A stretch of DNA of 64,000 bases from Aurelia coerulea (Eukaryota; Cnidaria; Scyphozoa; Semaeostomeae; Ulmaridae), in contig CM076955.1 of assembly GCA_039566865.1 (NCBI GenBank), positions 5,892,501 to 5,956,500 of the forward strand, written 5' to 3'. The translations under genes were made by a program, and so were the position numbers. Below the pieces are notes generated by a model, which saw only the letters and a list, made by a program, of their open reading frames with translations, was not told where the DNA came from and searched no databases. Below are positions 55,221 through 64,000 of this stretch, one piece after another; positions within the stretch are counted from its first letter, which is position 1; the number at the start of each line of letters is the position of its first letter.

Positions 55221-56689
55221 CAGGGCGTCATAAAAAAGATTACCACCATATCATAACCCTTAAAAAATTTGGGTTTCCTTGAAAACGTTTCTATTTTTCC
55301 TCAATCAACTTTGACATTTTATTGTCTCTTTGAATGTTAAAAGTTTTAGATGAATCCCTTTCTTAGTTCCTTTCATAAAACGTTAAACACTGTACTTCTG
55401 AAAATAATCTATATTAATATTACCGGATGTGCCAAACAAAGATTTCAGGCATTTGAAGATCATGGTACCTAAAGTACTGCATGGATTTGAATGAATAGAG
55501 CCTTATTTGATAGCAGAAAGATTTAGGTATTTTCAGGATTTTTCTCGCGTCTTTATGAGCAAGGAAAACAAAGGTAAATTTACCCTCATGAAAAATTCAT
55601 TGGTTGTGCAATGAATGAAAAGGGCCTAAAACACTCGATCAAATCCTGAGCATTTTCTCACACAGAAAATTACGCAAAAGGGCATGTTATCTCTCTCAAG
55701 AGTTATGGGAAATGGAATTTTAAACACCTACTGAAGTTTTCCATCCCATGGCTGCCTGACGCTTTATTGCTTAAATCCTTGGGCAGACAAAATGTAGGGG
55801 AGACCGGGGACAATTGTAACATGGGGCAATTGTAACACTGGTTCTCGTGCCTTGCAGAAACATGTAAAAAGTCTGATTTTTGCACATAACATGCTCATTC
55901 TAACCCTCCACATGCGATTTGAGATTTAGGAATGTTCAGCCAACTTTTTTTTGAAAATTTTGGGGGGGGAAACATATTTTTGAGCACGAAAGGAGAAACG
56001 TGCTTTCACTGTGAATTTGTGTCTGAAAGATTCTGCTCTTGAGCAAAAATTTTCATTTTCACATCACAGACATGACATCTATTTAGGATCAAAACGCTAA
56101 TTGAGCATTTCCCACGGTTTTCCCATATCCTTGTATAATACGATAAAAAAGAGGACGCGCTTTTGTCACCGCAGCAACTGGTTTAGGCTTGTGAGATTTA
56201 GCATGCAAGTCAAATCTTTCAAAACGGCATAGGGAAACTCGCAAACCTTTCAATTTCACGCTTATTAGCCAATGATATTGTCGTATTCTGATCACATGAT
56301 TGAAAATAAGGTTTTTGAGACAACTTTTCGAATACCTTCACAAAAATTAAAATAGATAAAGATAAAAAGCTGGTTTTACCACGAATCGATGCTAAAGGCC
56401 CCACTCCATATTTGTTTTTCTGCATTTGGTTAAAATCTCATCAGGGATCAGACTTACATCGAATTCAATTCCTTCGAAAATTGGCCTATGTTCAAGAATT
56501 TTTCAAGAATGCTACAAATAAGATATAGCTTTCAAAATTTCACATGTTGCGTGAATTACATCCAGAAATAACATGAAAATATTTTTTTGTGTGATTTTCG
56601 AAAATCCTTGACGAATCAAAGCTATTTACTACCAACAAAGCTAATTGGCCTACCTTCACCCACAGCACAATCCCAGTAATCGGAGTATA
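55221..56689. other. No gene; scattered repeat scraps
   Basis: At 55425 ACCGGATGTGCCAAACAAAG is a worn mariner-type end. At 55800-55850 GGGGACAATTGTAAC and GGGGCAATTGTAACAC are in tandem. At 56090-56210 CCCACGGTTTTCCC, ACGATAAAAAAGAGGACGCG and CAGCAACTGGTTTAGGC match 22165-22280, a diverged dispersed repeat. A G-run lies at 55962. Confidence 0.4.
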
Positions 56690-57016
56690 GGTTACAAATC
56701 TTTAAGAAGGTTGGTGTAAAATTCAGTGACCTATTTCTTTGAACTGAATGACTTCAAAGAAACTTCAGCTATTTCTCTATAATTCTACTGTTGGACTTTA
56801 TTGAACCCTTCAATTTTTTTGAGAATTAGAGTGTTTTTCTTCTTTCCTAAGAATTCAAAAAAAATTTCCAAAAAACTCAAAACCATCTTAATTTTTAAAC
56901 CATTTGACGCAACATGAAACCATTTCGAAGAGAACGAACCATAGTTTATGTATGCCTACAATATGGCATCAAGCAAAAGTCTGTCACTCTTCTGGTTTAT
57001 GATTTAGAAATTTGAA
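56690..57016. mobile_element. MITE family A, truncated copy
   Basis: AGGTTACAAATCTTTAAGAA, then GGTTGGTGTAAAATTCAGTG, matches the left 325 bp of copy 3 and stops at TATGATTTAGAAATTTGA. The right TIR is missing. Confidence 0.75.
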
Positions 57017-57131
57017 CTTATGGAATCGATTTGACATTTCCTTCAATTATCTCGTAGGGCTTCGATGCAAAGAAACTGAAACTTCAGCGAAGCTCAAATT
57101 ATGTTAAAACTGACGTCAGCAAAGATTTCCC

Positions 57132-57373
57132 TAGCCTACGTGTAGACCCATTATTCCAAAAGAAGAAAGGGTCTACGAAACAATGAGCAAAAGCTTGCTA
57201 CTACAGTTCCAGAGTTCTGGAACTTAATTTATGCTGCCATTGTTGAAGACGCGTTTCACACATTATTTGAATAGAAGAGGATTGGCATAATTAATTGGGC
57301 AGCCGTAGCAAGCTTTATCTCTTTATTTCGTAGACCCTTTATTCTTTAGGATTATGGGTCTACTCGTAGGCTA
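57132..57373. mobile_element. MULE-like MITE family C, copy 1 (242 bp)
   Basis: TAGCCTACGTGTAGACCCAT to complement TAGCCTACGAGTAGACCCAT, TIRs about 60 bp (AAAGGGTCTACGAAA, AGCAAGCTT). Flanked by exact 9-bp repeats AGATTTCCC (57123-57131, 57374-57382). Second copy at 63230. Non-coding. Confidence 0.9.
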
Positions 57374-57442
57374 AGATTTCCCGCGCAATTCCAATTTGTT
57401 TACTAGTTCCCAGTCTCCTGAAATTTGATTTATCTTACTAAG

Positions 57443-57985
57443 TTGCCATAATGGGCAAAGGGCCATAATGGGCGACGCTACTCTAGTTCCGTTCGAGCCA
57501 TTCAGTTGAAAGATGTGATAATTCTTCTAGCCCTTTTATAGACAAATGACGAACATAAGGCGCTGTAGTTTAAAACTAAGTGGCCATAATGGGCGACCGG
57601 CCATAATGGGCGACGCTACTCTAGTTCCGTTCGAGCCATTCAGTTGAAAGATGTGATCATTCTTCTAGCCCTTTTATAGACAAATGACAAACATAAGGCG
57701 CTGTAGTTTAAAACTAAGTTGCCATAATGGGCAAAGGGCCATAATGGGCGACGCTACTCTAGTTCCGTTCGAGCCATTCAGTTGAAAGATGTGATAATTC
57801 TTCTAGCCCTTTTATAGACAAATGACGAACATAAGGCGCTGTAGTTTAAAACTAAGTGGCCATAATGGGCGACCGGCCATAATGGGCGACGCTACTCTAG
57901 TTCCGTTTGGGCCATTCAGTTGAAAGATGTGATAATTCTTCTAGCCCTTTTATAGACAAATGACGAACATAAGGCGCTTTAGTTT
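57443..57985. repeat. 138-bp tandem repeat with two alternating unit types
   Basis: CGACGCTACTCTAGTTCCGT recurs at 57473, 57611, 57749 and 57887, exactly 138 bp apart. Before it, units 1 and 3 read TTGCCATAATGGGCAAAGGG while units 2 and 4 read TGGCCATAATGGGCGACCGG, so the true period is a 276-bp dimer. The units are otherwise nearly identical. Confidence 0.93.
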
Positions 57986-58517
57986 AAAATAGAACAAACG
58001 ACGGTCACGTACCTCTATTAATCCGATTGTTTTGATCATTTATTGAGATAATAACATACAATGGAATACAATGGAATACAATGGGCTGTATTTAGATTGC
58101 CCAGACCCCTAACTAAAGTAATGACTTACAGGAAGCTAAACACATGGAATTGGTGAGGTTATGTAACATCGAATAAAGCAGCTGACATTCGGTCACACCC
58201 GACACTAATTCTTACTTGTATGATATCATTTCCAGATAAATTCTGCGCATTTGTCACACGTTTTTATCCTAATATTTAGCAGGAGCCTGTTGTCGGCAGA
58301 TTTACGCATTCAAAAGCAAGGACCTCTCCAAATAATTGAAGTCCATTAAACGCAGCTAGTAGCGAGGAAACAGTGCTAATGAAAAATTGAGGTCAAAGTA
58401 TGCGACTTGCATCTATGACGTAAATAACAGTGGTGAAATTAGGTTATTGATGAAAGCATAAGGCCTAGGAGAGCAGAGAAGCATAATTTCACCATGAAAT
58501 AGATAACATAGCGTAAC
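57986..58517. other. No gene recognised
   Basis: 57985-58130 resembles 53960-54120. GGAATACAATGGAATACAAT is a short tandem. Nothing else seen. Confidence 0.35.
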
Positions 58518-59116
58518 AACAAGGGCAGATTTTGTAATACAATAGCATGAGTTGCTTTTGTTGACACCTCAATTCAAAGTGATTAGCGATCACAGACAAA
58601 TGAAATTCTATCAACCAGCAATTCAAAACAAACAAAGCCACAAAAGTTTCTTTGAAACCCAGGTAGCTAGCTCGCTCGTTGTGCATTCCAGAAACTGTTT
58701 TTAAGGGCAAACATGAGCGTAGATCAAAAGAAGAAGGATGCATCTACACATCTGCCGCGGGCATTTTATTTGTTTGGTTCAAAAGCCGTTTAGGAGGCGA
58801 TTCAATTCTCTTATTTTTTTGGGTGTTATCAAAACATTTACTGCTCAGCTTCTGGACCAAAGAAATAAAATGCCAGCGGTAGATGTGAAGATGTATCCTT
58901 CTTCTTTCGATCTATGCTCATCTTTGCTCTTAAAAATAATTTCTGGAATGCACAGCGAGCGAGCTAGCTACCTGGGTTTCAGAGAAAATTTTGCGGTTTT
59001 GTTTGTTTTGAATTACTGGTTGATAGAATTTCATTTGTCTGTGATCGCTAATCGCTTTGAACTGAGGTGTCAACAAAAGCACCTCGTGCTATTGTATAAC
59101 AAAATCTGCCCTTGTT
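58518..59116. mobile_element. MULE-like fold-back family B, copy 2 (599 bp)
   Basis: AACAAGGGCAGATTTTGTAA to complement AACAAGGGCAGATTTTGTTA, flanked by exact 9-bp repeats TAGCGTAAC (58509-58517, 59117-59125). About 85% or better alike by eye to copy 1. The 128-aa plus ORF (58738-59124) and the 84-aa minus ORF (58489-58743) are the two arms. Confidence 0.9.
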
Positions 59117-59124
59117 TAGCGTAA

Positions 59125-59900
59125 CAGCTCATGAAAGTAGAGCTCTATCTTTTTTTATTCATGTACGTATAAAGTATTACAATACATTGTACCATAATAC
59201 TACAGGGTGCATCAAAAAAAATTGTGCCCCGTTTGTCTAAAGATTGCGACAAAACGGCAAGAGGTCCTCAGCAAACTTTTGCATGATGGTGCTCTTCAGA
59301 TGTTCAATTAAAGTTTGCCACCATCCACGTAAAGATCCGTTGAAAAATGATGGAGCTACGACCTTCAGAAGACCAAATTTGCCTGACGACTGACACCAGC
59401 AGTCGGCCATTTTGCCTTACCATTTTGCAGTGATAAGTATCTTCACGTGAGGAAAGAAATAATTTCTGTGAGGTCAGAAATAGTGGAACTCTCTGAGGAT
59501 TATCGGAATTTTCACGAGAGCTATGAAATTTGAGGCTGCTGTTTCATTTTCATTCCATAAAGCATTTATCGCTGCAAAATAGTAAGACAAAATGGCCGAC
59601 CGCTGGTTTCAGTGATCGGGCAAATTTGGTCTCCTGAAGGTCATAGCTCCATCATTTTTCAACGGATTTTTATGGGGATGGTTGCATTGAACATCTCAAG
59701 AGCACCATCATGCAAAAATTTGGCGAGAATCTTTTGCCGTTTTGTCGCAATCTTCAGACAAACGGGGCACAATTTTTTTGGGATACCCTGTAGTCTAATT
59801 ACTATACAACAATATGGGGACGATACCATGAGGAGCGAAATACAATGACTACCCCATGACCAATACATAAAGACGCGCAACGTTAAACAAAAATACAAGG
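59125..59900 (-). mobile_element. Non-LTR 3' tail, type T, copy 5, interrupted
   Basis: On the minus strand, TCATGGGG (about 59858-59851) and CCTCATGG (59833-59826) form the conserved stem, followed by TATCGTCCCC and A+T-rich ATTGTTGTATAGTAATTAG. A mariner MITE (59201-59792) splits it; the remainder continues below 59200 to about 59140. Confidence 0.7.
59201..59792. mobile_element. Tc1/mariner-like fold-back MITE, CAGGGTG type (592 bp)
   Basis: TA CAGGGTGCATCAAAAAAA to complement ending CCCTG TA, TA duplicated. Arms pair at GTGCCCCGTTTGTC, GCGACAAAACGGCAA, GGAGCTACGACCTTCAG and CGGCCATTTTG. The ORFs on both strands (59612-59898) are its right arm. Confidence 0.88.
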
Positions 59901-60157
59901 GAAATTAACTGAACTGAATTAACAAATTACGAATACAAAATGAGACTGACAAAAAGTATGTGCTAATGTATGGGGGTTTGATCACTGCACTGGTTCTATA
60001 TTGGGAGCAATGTGAAATAGCTTTCAGTGATACAATGAAATGTCTTACTTTTCATGATATCAAGGAATTTATGATTTAGTTCATCAGGTAGCGTTCCTGT
60101 GTTCAAGGGATTAAAATGACGGACAGGGAAGCATCATGAGGCCAAACAAGCAATCAA

Positions 60158-60182
60158 TTAATCAATCAATCAATCAATAACT
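60158..60182. repeat. AATC microsatellite
   Basis: About six copies of AATC, at the 3' tail side of the neighbouring minus-strand retrotransposon, so it may be that element's tail. Confidence 0.85.
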
Positions 60183-60886
60183 TTATTCATGTGTCAAAAT
60201 GTTTAGCTTACAAGCTAATTGGGGACACAACGAAAAGGTATAAAAAATTAAATTAAAATACAATCTATAGAATATATTTGTTAAAATTATGCCGAACTGG
60301 GTGCACCAAAAAGAACCATCCACTCCCGACAGCCCAAGACAAATCGTGCACCAGACCAGCCACGAAAGCCCACAACCTAATCTCCAGCCAAGATCCCGAA
60401 GCATATACCACCAACTGGCATCCAACTCAGGACCCCTGCCAAAGACCAAGCAACAGACCCCGAAACCGCCCAGGAGCACGACCTCCATCCACGGCCCGCC
60501 AAAAGCGGACAGCTCCTTCTGACACACCCAGTCATATTTAAAGAGTCCTTTAAAGTCATATATACAACTAATTACAGTCTACAGTCCAAAAGAGTTTCCA
60601 TGTCCATCCTTCTTATACTTCTTTTGAACTGGTTAATTGTTGGCACCTCCTTAATTGGTCTCTCTAGTTTACTTCACAGATATCGGCCAAAGTACTTTAT
60701 TAAATGTTTTCCTTCTTTTACTGTGCGAAATTTCGGAATAATGAAGTTGCTGTTCCTTAATTCGTAAGGAGTTTTTTTTATTGTAAACATTTCTTTTATA
60801 TAATGTGGAGCAAAACCATATTTAACTTTGTACATTAGTATGGCGATGTCCTGCAGTCTTCTGTTCTGGAGAGATGGCAAAAGCAT
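60183..60886 (-). pseudogene. Non-LTR RT C-terminus, split by a G+C-rich insert
   Basis: The minus ORF 60886-60674 reads MLLPSLQNRRLQDIAILMYK, YELRNSNFIIPKFRTVKEGK and HLIKYFGRYL, then stop, then SKLERPIKEVPTINQFKRSI: the standard polymerase tail with one nonsense codon. The 3' UTR below is broken by a G+C-rich element (60296-60532). 5'-truncated at about 60890. Confidence 0.85.
60296..60532. mobile_element. G+C-rich, A/C-skewed insertion (237 bp)
   Basis: Ends ACTGGGTGCACCAAAAAG and complement ACTGGGTGTGTCAGAAGG, a mariner-like TIR pair but without flanking TA. The plus strand is dominated by C and A and short of T, unlike anything else in the window. Several overlapping open frames (including 114 aa minus and 77 aa plus, Pro/Gln/Ser-rich) follow from composition. 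Confidence 0.6.
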
Positions 60887-60910
60887 GGTACTTATTTGAA
60901 TTCATGATAC

Positions 60911-61361
60911 GTGGAATGGCTAGGCGCCGCACTTGGTGATCTATACTTATCTCGAATGAACAGTCTTCAATATGGTCTTAAGTCAATTCGATATCTTGGT
61001 GCTAAATTCTGGAATTCATTACCTGTGGAACTCCGAAATGCTCCATCGAAAATATCATTCAAAAAGCAAATCAATAATTCTGAACCATTTTTGCGTGAAA
61101 ACCAAATGCGTATATTTCTTGAATCATTTAAATCCAACCAAATCCATTTAAAATTATTGTAGGATAGGGGGGGGGGGGGCTCTCTCCTCGATTAGTTTAC
61201 CTATTGAGAGAGCTCCTCCTTTAAGTAATTCACTCCATACAATTTATCTCATTTCTCTGTATTTGTATATTGTATTAATTTTCCGTATCAATCTATTAAT
61301 TTCTGTAATATCTTATTTCCTTGTAGTTTAGTTATCTGTTAGTAGAGTAATTTATAAATTG
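60911..61361 (+). pseudogene. Non-LTR RT C-terminus
   Basis: The plus frame to 61162 contains SIRYLGAKFWNSLPVELRNA and SKISFKKQI, the C-terminal RT block of the same broad class as its minus-strand neighbour, in head-to-head arrangement. The 3' UTR has a G-run at 61168, then CTCTCTC / GAGAGAG inverted, and A+T-rich sequence ending where a MITE has inserted at 61362. Confidence 0.8.
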
Positions 61362-61564
61362 TACCGGGTGTCCCAAAATGATGTATTATTGTTTGATTGC
61401 TTACATGTCCATAACCAATGAACCGATTTTCAAATACTTTGTTTTATTTGATTGCCTAAAGGCTAAATTGTATCTTAAGATGTTGGTTGTGGTTGAAAAT
61501 CGGTTCATCGGTTATGGACATATAAGCAATCAAACGATAATACATCATTTTGGGACACCCGGTA
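61362..61564. mobile_element. Tc1/mariner-like fold-back MITE (203 bp)
   Basis: TA CCGGGTGTCCCAAAATGATG to exact complement and TA. Arms of about 80 bp pair (TTTGATTGCTTACATGTCCA with TGGACATATAAGCAATCAAA). The shortest complete mariner-like copy here. The 64-aa plus ORF is within it. Confidence 0.92.
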
Positions 61565-61660
61565 TGTTGTGAATTTAAAATATATAAATATAAATTTAAC
61601 TTTCCATAATACGGGGTTGTGCCATTCAAAGCATAAAACTACCACCCATACGTCAAAGGT

Positions 61661-61945
61661 ATGAACGCATGCCGTAAATCGATGTTTCCTAGAATGTTTT
61701 GGCTTGAGAAAATTGACTTTCGGATTCAGCACTTCAAAAATAGTATTTTTGCGCTAAAAGCTACTATTTTTAGTAACCGTAGTAGATTTTGTGATTCTAC
61801 ACTATTATGGTATCAAGACCTAAAGGCATGCCGGAAATTGATGTTTCCTGGAATTTCTTGGCTTGGGAACATAGATTTTCGGATTCAGCAGATCTCAAAA
61901 TAGTATTTTTGCGCTAAAAGCTACAATTTTTACCAAAACATATCT
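61661..61945. repeat. Direct duplication, 160-bp spacing
   Basis: GCATGCCG at 61668 and 61828 begins two matching stretches: AATxGATGTTTCCT, AxTTTxTTGGCTTG, TTTCGGATTCAGCA, AATAGTATTTTTGCGCTAAA. The plus ORF at 61661-61903 (the same peptide twice) is a by-product. Confidence 0.8.
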
Positions 61946-62883
61946 AGGTATCAGTTATGAACTTAAAAAGTAGATTCAGTAAAAATCTACAAACCTACCC
62001 TTCATCTGGATCTCATCTCCATCACCACAAATATATTCGTCCTTTCTAAGCTTGGCATAAAGTCGTAACTCACTTCAGACAGGTATACGAGATCAACCTT
62101 TGTTTGATCTAACATTTAATCTCAAACCATTTTATCAAACTCTTTGTCGCAGTTCTGCTCTTCAGTTTACTGTGTTTATCCATCTATTTGTACATGTCAT
62201 TTTGTCTGTTGATCCTACACCGATTGTTCAAGATTTTTCCATTAGGTCAGAACCAATAAAATTTCGTCAGATTGAATTGTTTTATCAAATTCAGCACGGG
62301 CCTAAATACATATTAAAGCGCGACATACATTCTGAATAAAGTATAGAAGTCAAACATCTTAACAGAACTGCACTGTCCCTTAATCCTATGACAAATTATA
62401 GAATTTTCAATAGTGAACTGTGCTCAGTGAAGTTTATACGGATTGAGTACGTAAATTAATCTAATTTGAATTAAGCAACTGTGGCTCTGCAGCTCTTCAA
62501 AGCGATTTAAAATTGCTCGAGAGTTTTGAACAGGTCTGTTTTCACCGTTGGAGACAATGTTCTGTGGCTTACTAATCTCAATCATTCCCCTGTTTCGACT
62601 ATGTACAACCTGAGCAACCCTTATTTTGCTCTTACAACTAACACAAAACGTAAACAATAAATGAGATTAGGATCAAAATGAGACATGACAGTCTGTTAAC
62701 CCTGACAAAGAGTTCAACATTTTATTATGAAGGTTAGGGCTCTCCAATTTCAGCATTTTCCACAAAAACCTTCATAACCACTGGCTAATAATAGCAGATC
62801 AAATAATCACCTACCTAAGAAACGCATTGTGTGTGTCCATGGGAGAACAAAATGCTGGTAAAATTCTGCCATGTTGATTGAAA
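61946..62883. other. No gene recognised
   Basis: The plus ORF 62100-62339 (79 aa) and minus ORF 62424-62657 (77 aa) have no domain I can name. The latter part may be the decayed 5' side of the RT fragment that follows. Confidence 0.3.
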
Positions 62884-63220
62884 AAGTCATCCACAAACAA
62901 CATAGACGGTGGTATTACTCAAGGATCATGCTTGAGGCCGCTACTATTCATCATATATGATAATGATTTCGAGCGTTGTTTACAAGGGGCAAGTCCCAAC
63001 ATGTACGCTGATGATTTAAGTATTACCCGTTCTTCTGTTGAGAGTGATTTTCTGCTTAGAAACATAAATGACGAGATGACTAACATCGCGGACAGGACAC
63101 TGACAGGTATAAAACAGTTAAAACTAAGGTCAAAAGTTGTCTGTTGGCAATTAGGAAGCTGAATAATATTCTCCCCTAACAAAGGCTAGCTGCAGTTTAT
63201 CGAGCATTGATCGAGAGCTA
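62884..63220 (+). pseudogene. Non-LTR reverse transcriptase core fragment
   Basis: Frame 62878-63162 reads GGITQGSCLRPLLFIIYDND (RT motif with QGS) and, further on, ASPNMYADDLSI with the catalytic YADD intact, then LLRNINDEMTNIADR. After a shift it reads TVKTKVKSCLLAIRKLNNIL, stop, RLAAVYRALIES. The stretch between IADR and TVKT is deleted. The homology stops at a MULE-like MITE (63230). Confidence 0.85.
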
Positions 63221-63229
63221 ACTAAGGCA

Positions 63230-63502
63230 TAGCCTACGCGTAGACCCATTATCCCAAAGGAGGAAAGGGTCTACGAAACAAAGAGCAAAGGCTTGCTACG
63301 GCCGCCCAAGTACTCATTCTAATTCTCTTTTCGAATTAGTTGTGAAACGCGTTGAAGCCATGGAACTAGAAATATGTCTATGGTTGAAACAAAGGCTACA
63401 TAAATTAAGTTTCCAGAAATCTAGAAACCTCAGTAGCAAGCTTTTGCTCTTTGTTTCGTAGACCCTTTCCTCCTTTGGGTTAATGGGTCTACGCGTAGAC
63501 TA
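63230..63502. mobile_element. MULE-like MITE family C, copy 2 (273 bp)
   Basis: TAGCCTACGCGTAGACCCAT to complement TAGTCTACGCGTAGACCCAT, TIRs about 70 bp. Flanked by exact 9-bp repeats ACTAAGGCA (63221-63229, 63503-63511). It interrupts the RT fragment after ALIES. Confidence 0.92.
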
Positions 63503-63744
63503 ACTAAGGCATGGTAAGCCTTGCCTTACTTTCATATTTAAGTTCCAAGGTCAGCTCTATTAGCCTTACTTACCAGTACTCACTTAGAACGTTCATTTTC
63601 ATCTTTAAAGTCGAAAATGCGTAAGGTTCGTATTCACCATAAAAATAACGGCAAGTAGAAGGCTAAAATGCAGACAAGGATTCAGTCTGATACACATTTT
63701 GAGTTGTTAAAAGGTTGAGATAATCCATCATGAAAAACCAGGCA

Positions 63745-64000
63745 TTCACCTTATCAAGGACTAGGTCTTCATCATCTTTTGGTGCCATCAAAAGTTAGGT
63801 TTATTTACGCCTTACTTTGTTCTACAAGATCCTTAATAATCTAACTCCAGTCTATATATTAGGGATCCAATCCCACCACTTCAACAGTTACATTACTCTC
63901 TTCGCAACCAGGATGTTATTGGGCGAATAAAGGCCAGAACAGAAAAATTTAAGTCTAGTTTCTATCCTCATTACTTATCTGAACGGAACGAACTTGATCC
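63745..64000 (+). pseudogene. Non-LTR RT C-terminus (runs off the window)
   Basis: Two frames give LFYKILNNLTPVYI, then LHYSLRNQDVIGRIKARTEK and FKSSFYPHYLSERNELD, a polymerase-tail type I associate with anthozoan elements. A frameshift near 63870 shows decay. It is a different subfamily from the RT core at 62884, so probably a separate insertion. Confidence 0.75.

Noticed and set aside
1..64000. Prokaryotic operons or a viral or plasmid sequence
   Set aside because: No long ORFs, no closely packed genes; nested MITEs with TA, TAA or 9-bp duplications and truncated non-LTR elements indicate animal nuclear DNA.

Overview
This window looks like a gene-poor, A+T-rich stretch of a metazoan nuclear genome. 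It is packed with transposable-element debris and small tandem arrays. No ORF exceeds about 160 codons and none is a convincing host gene. The best guess is a cnidarian, probably an anthozoan (coral or anemone). That rests on the C-termini of several truncated non-LTR retrotransposons, which I recognise from memory as types common in those animals; no search was run.

Three element classes dominate. (1) Fold-back, non-autonomous DNA transposons. One group has TIRs beginning ACCGGGTG or CAGGGTG and TA target duplications (Tc1/mariner-like; 11644, 13719, 15676, 33824, 38821, 44769, 48481, 49012, 59201, 61362). A second group is flanked by 9-bp target duplications, as Mutator-like elements are (226, 544, 7459, 26419, 42777, 49772, 52787, 54622, 57132, 58518, 63230). 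A third set has other ends (322/39874, 4963/5442/10822/17022, 9503/33478/35333, 28033/32387/36859/37667, 36983). (2) 5'-truncated non-LTR retrotransposons: reverse-transcriptase (RT) or RT C-terminal fragments at 4183, 11400, 12318, 19390, 60183, 60911, 62884 and 63745. Five 3' tails (30600, 31810, 46010, 49640, 59125) share a hairpin whose two arms change together. (3) Tandem arrays with periods of 14, 103, 112, 138, about 165 and 177 bp, plus TTCA-type microsatellites.

Layout: 1-8 kb holds nested fold-back elements, a 103-bp array and RT scraps. 8-20 kb holds more fold-backs, two opposed RT fragments split by a mariner MITE, and a longer decayed RT. 20-27 kb is mainly tandem repeats. 27-39 kb is MITE-rich with nested insertions. 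39-48 kb has further MITEs, a tRNA-derived SINE and one small cysteine-rich ORF (44296-44547, minus) that may be a real secreted-protein exon. 48-64 kb holds a four-component nested insertion, a 177-bp satellite, a higher-order 138-bp array, two 599-bp fold-back elements and a cluster of RT fragments.

The elements do not form a pathway. What the window records is insertion history: several insertions can be ordered because a second copy of the host repeat shows the empty site. No transposase able to mobilise the MITEs is present here. Coordinates were counted by hand and may be off by a few bases.
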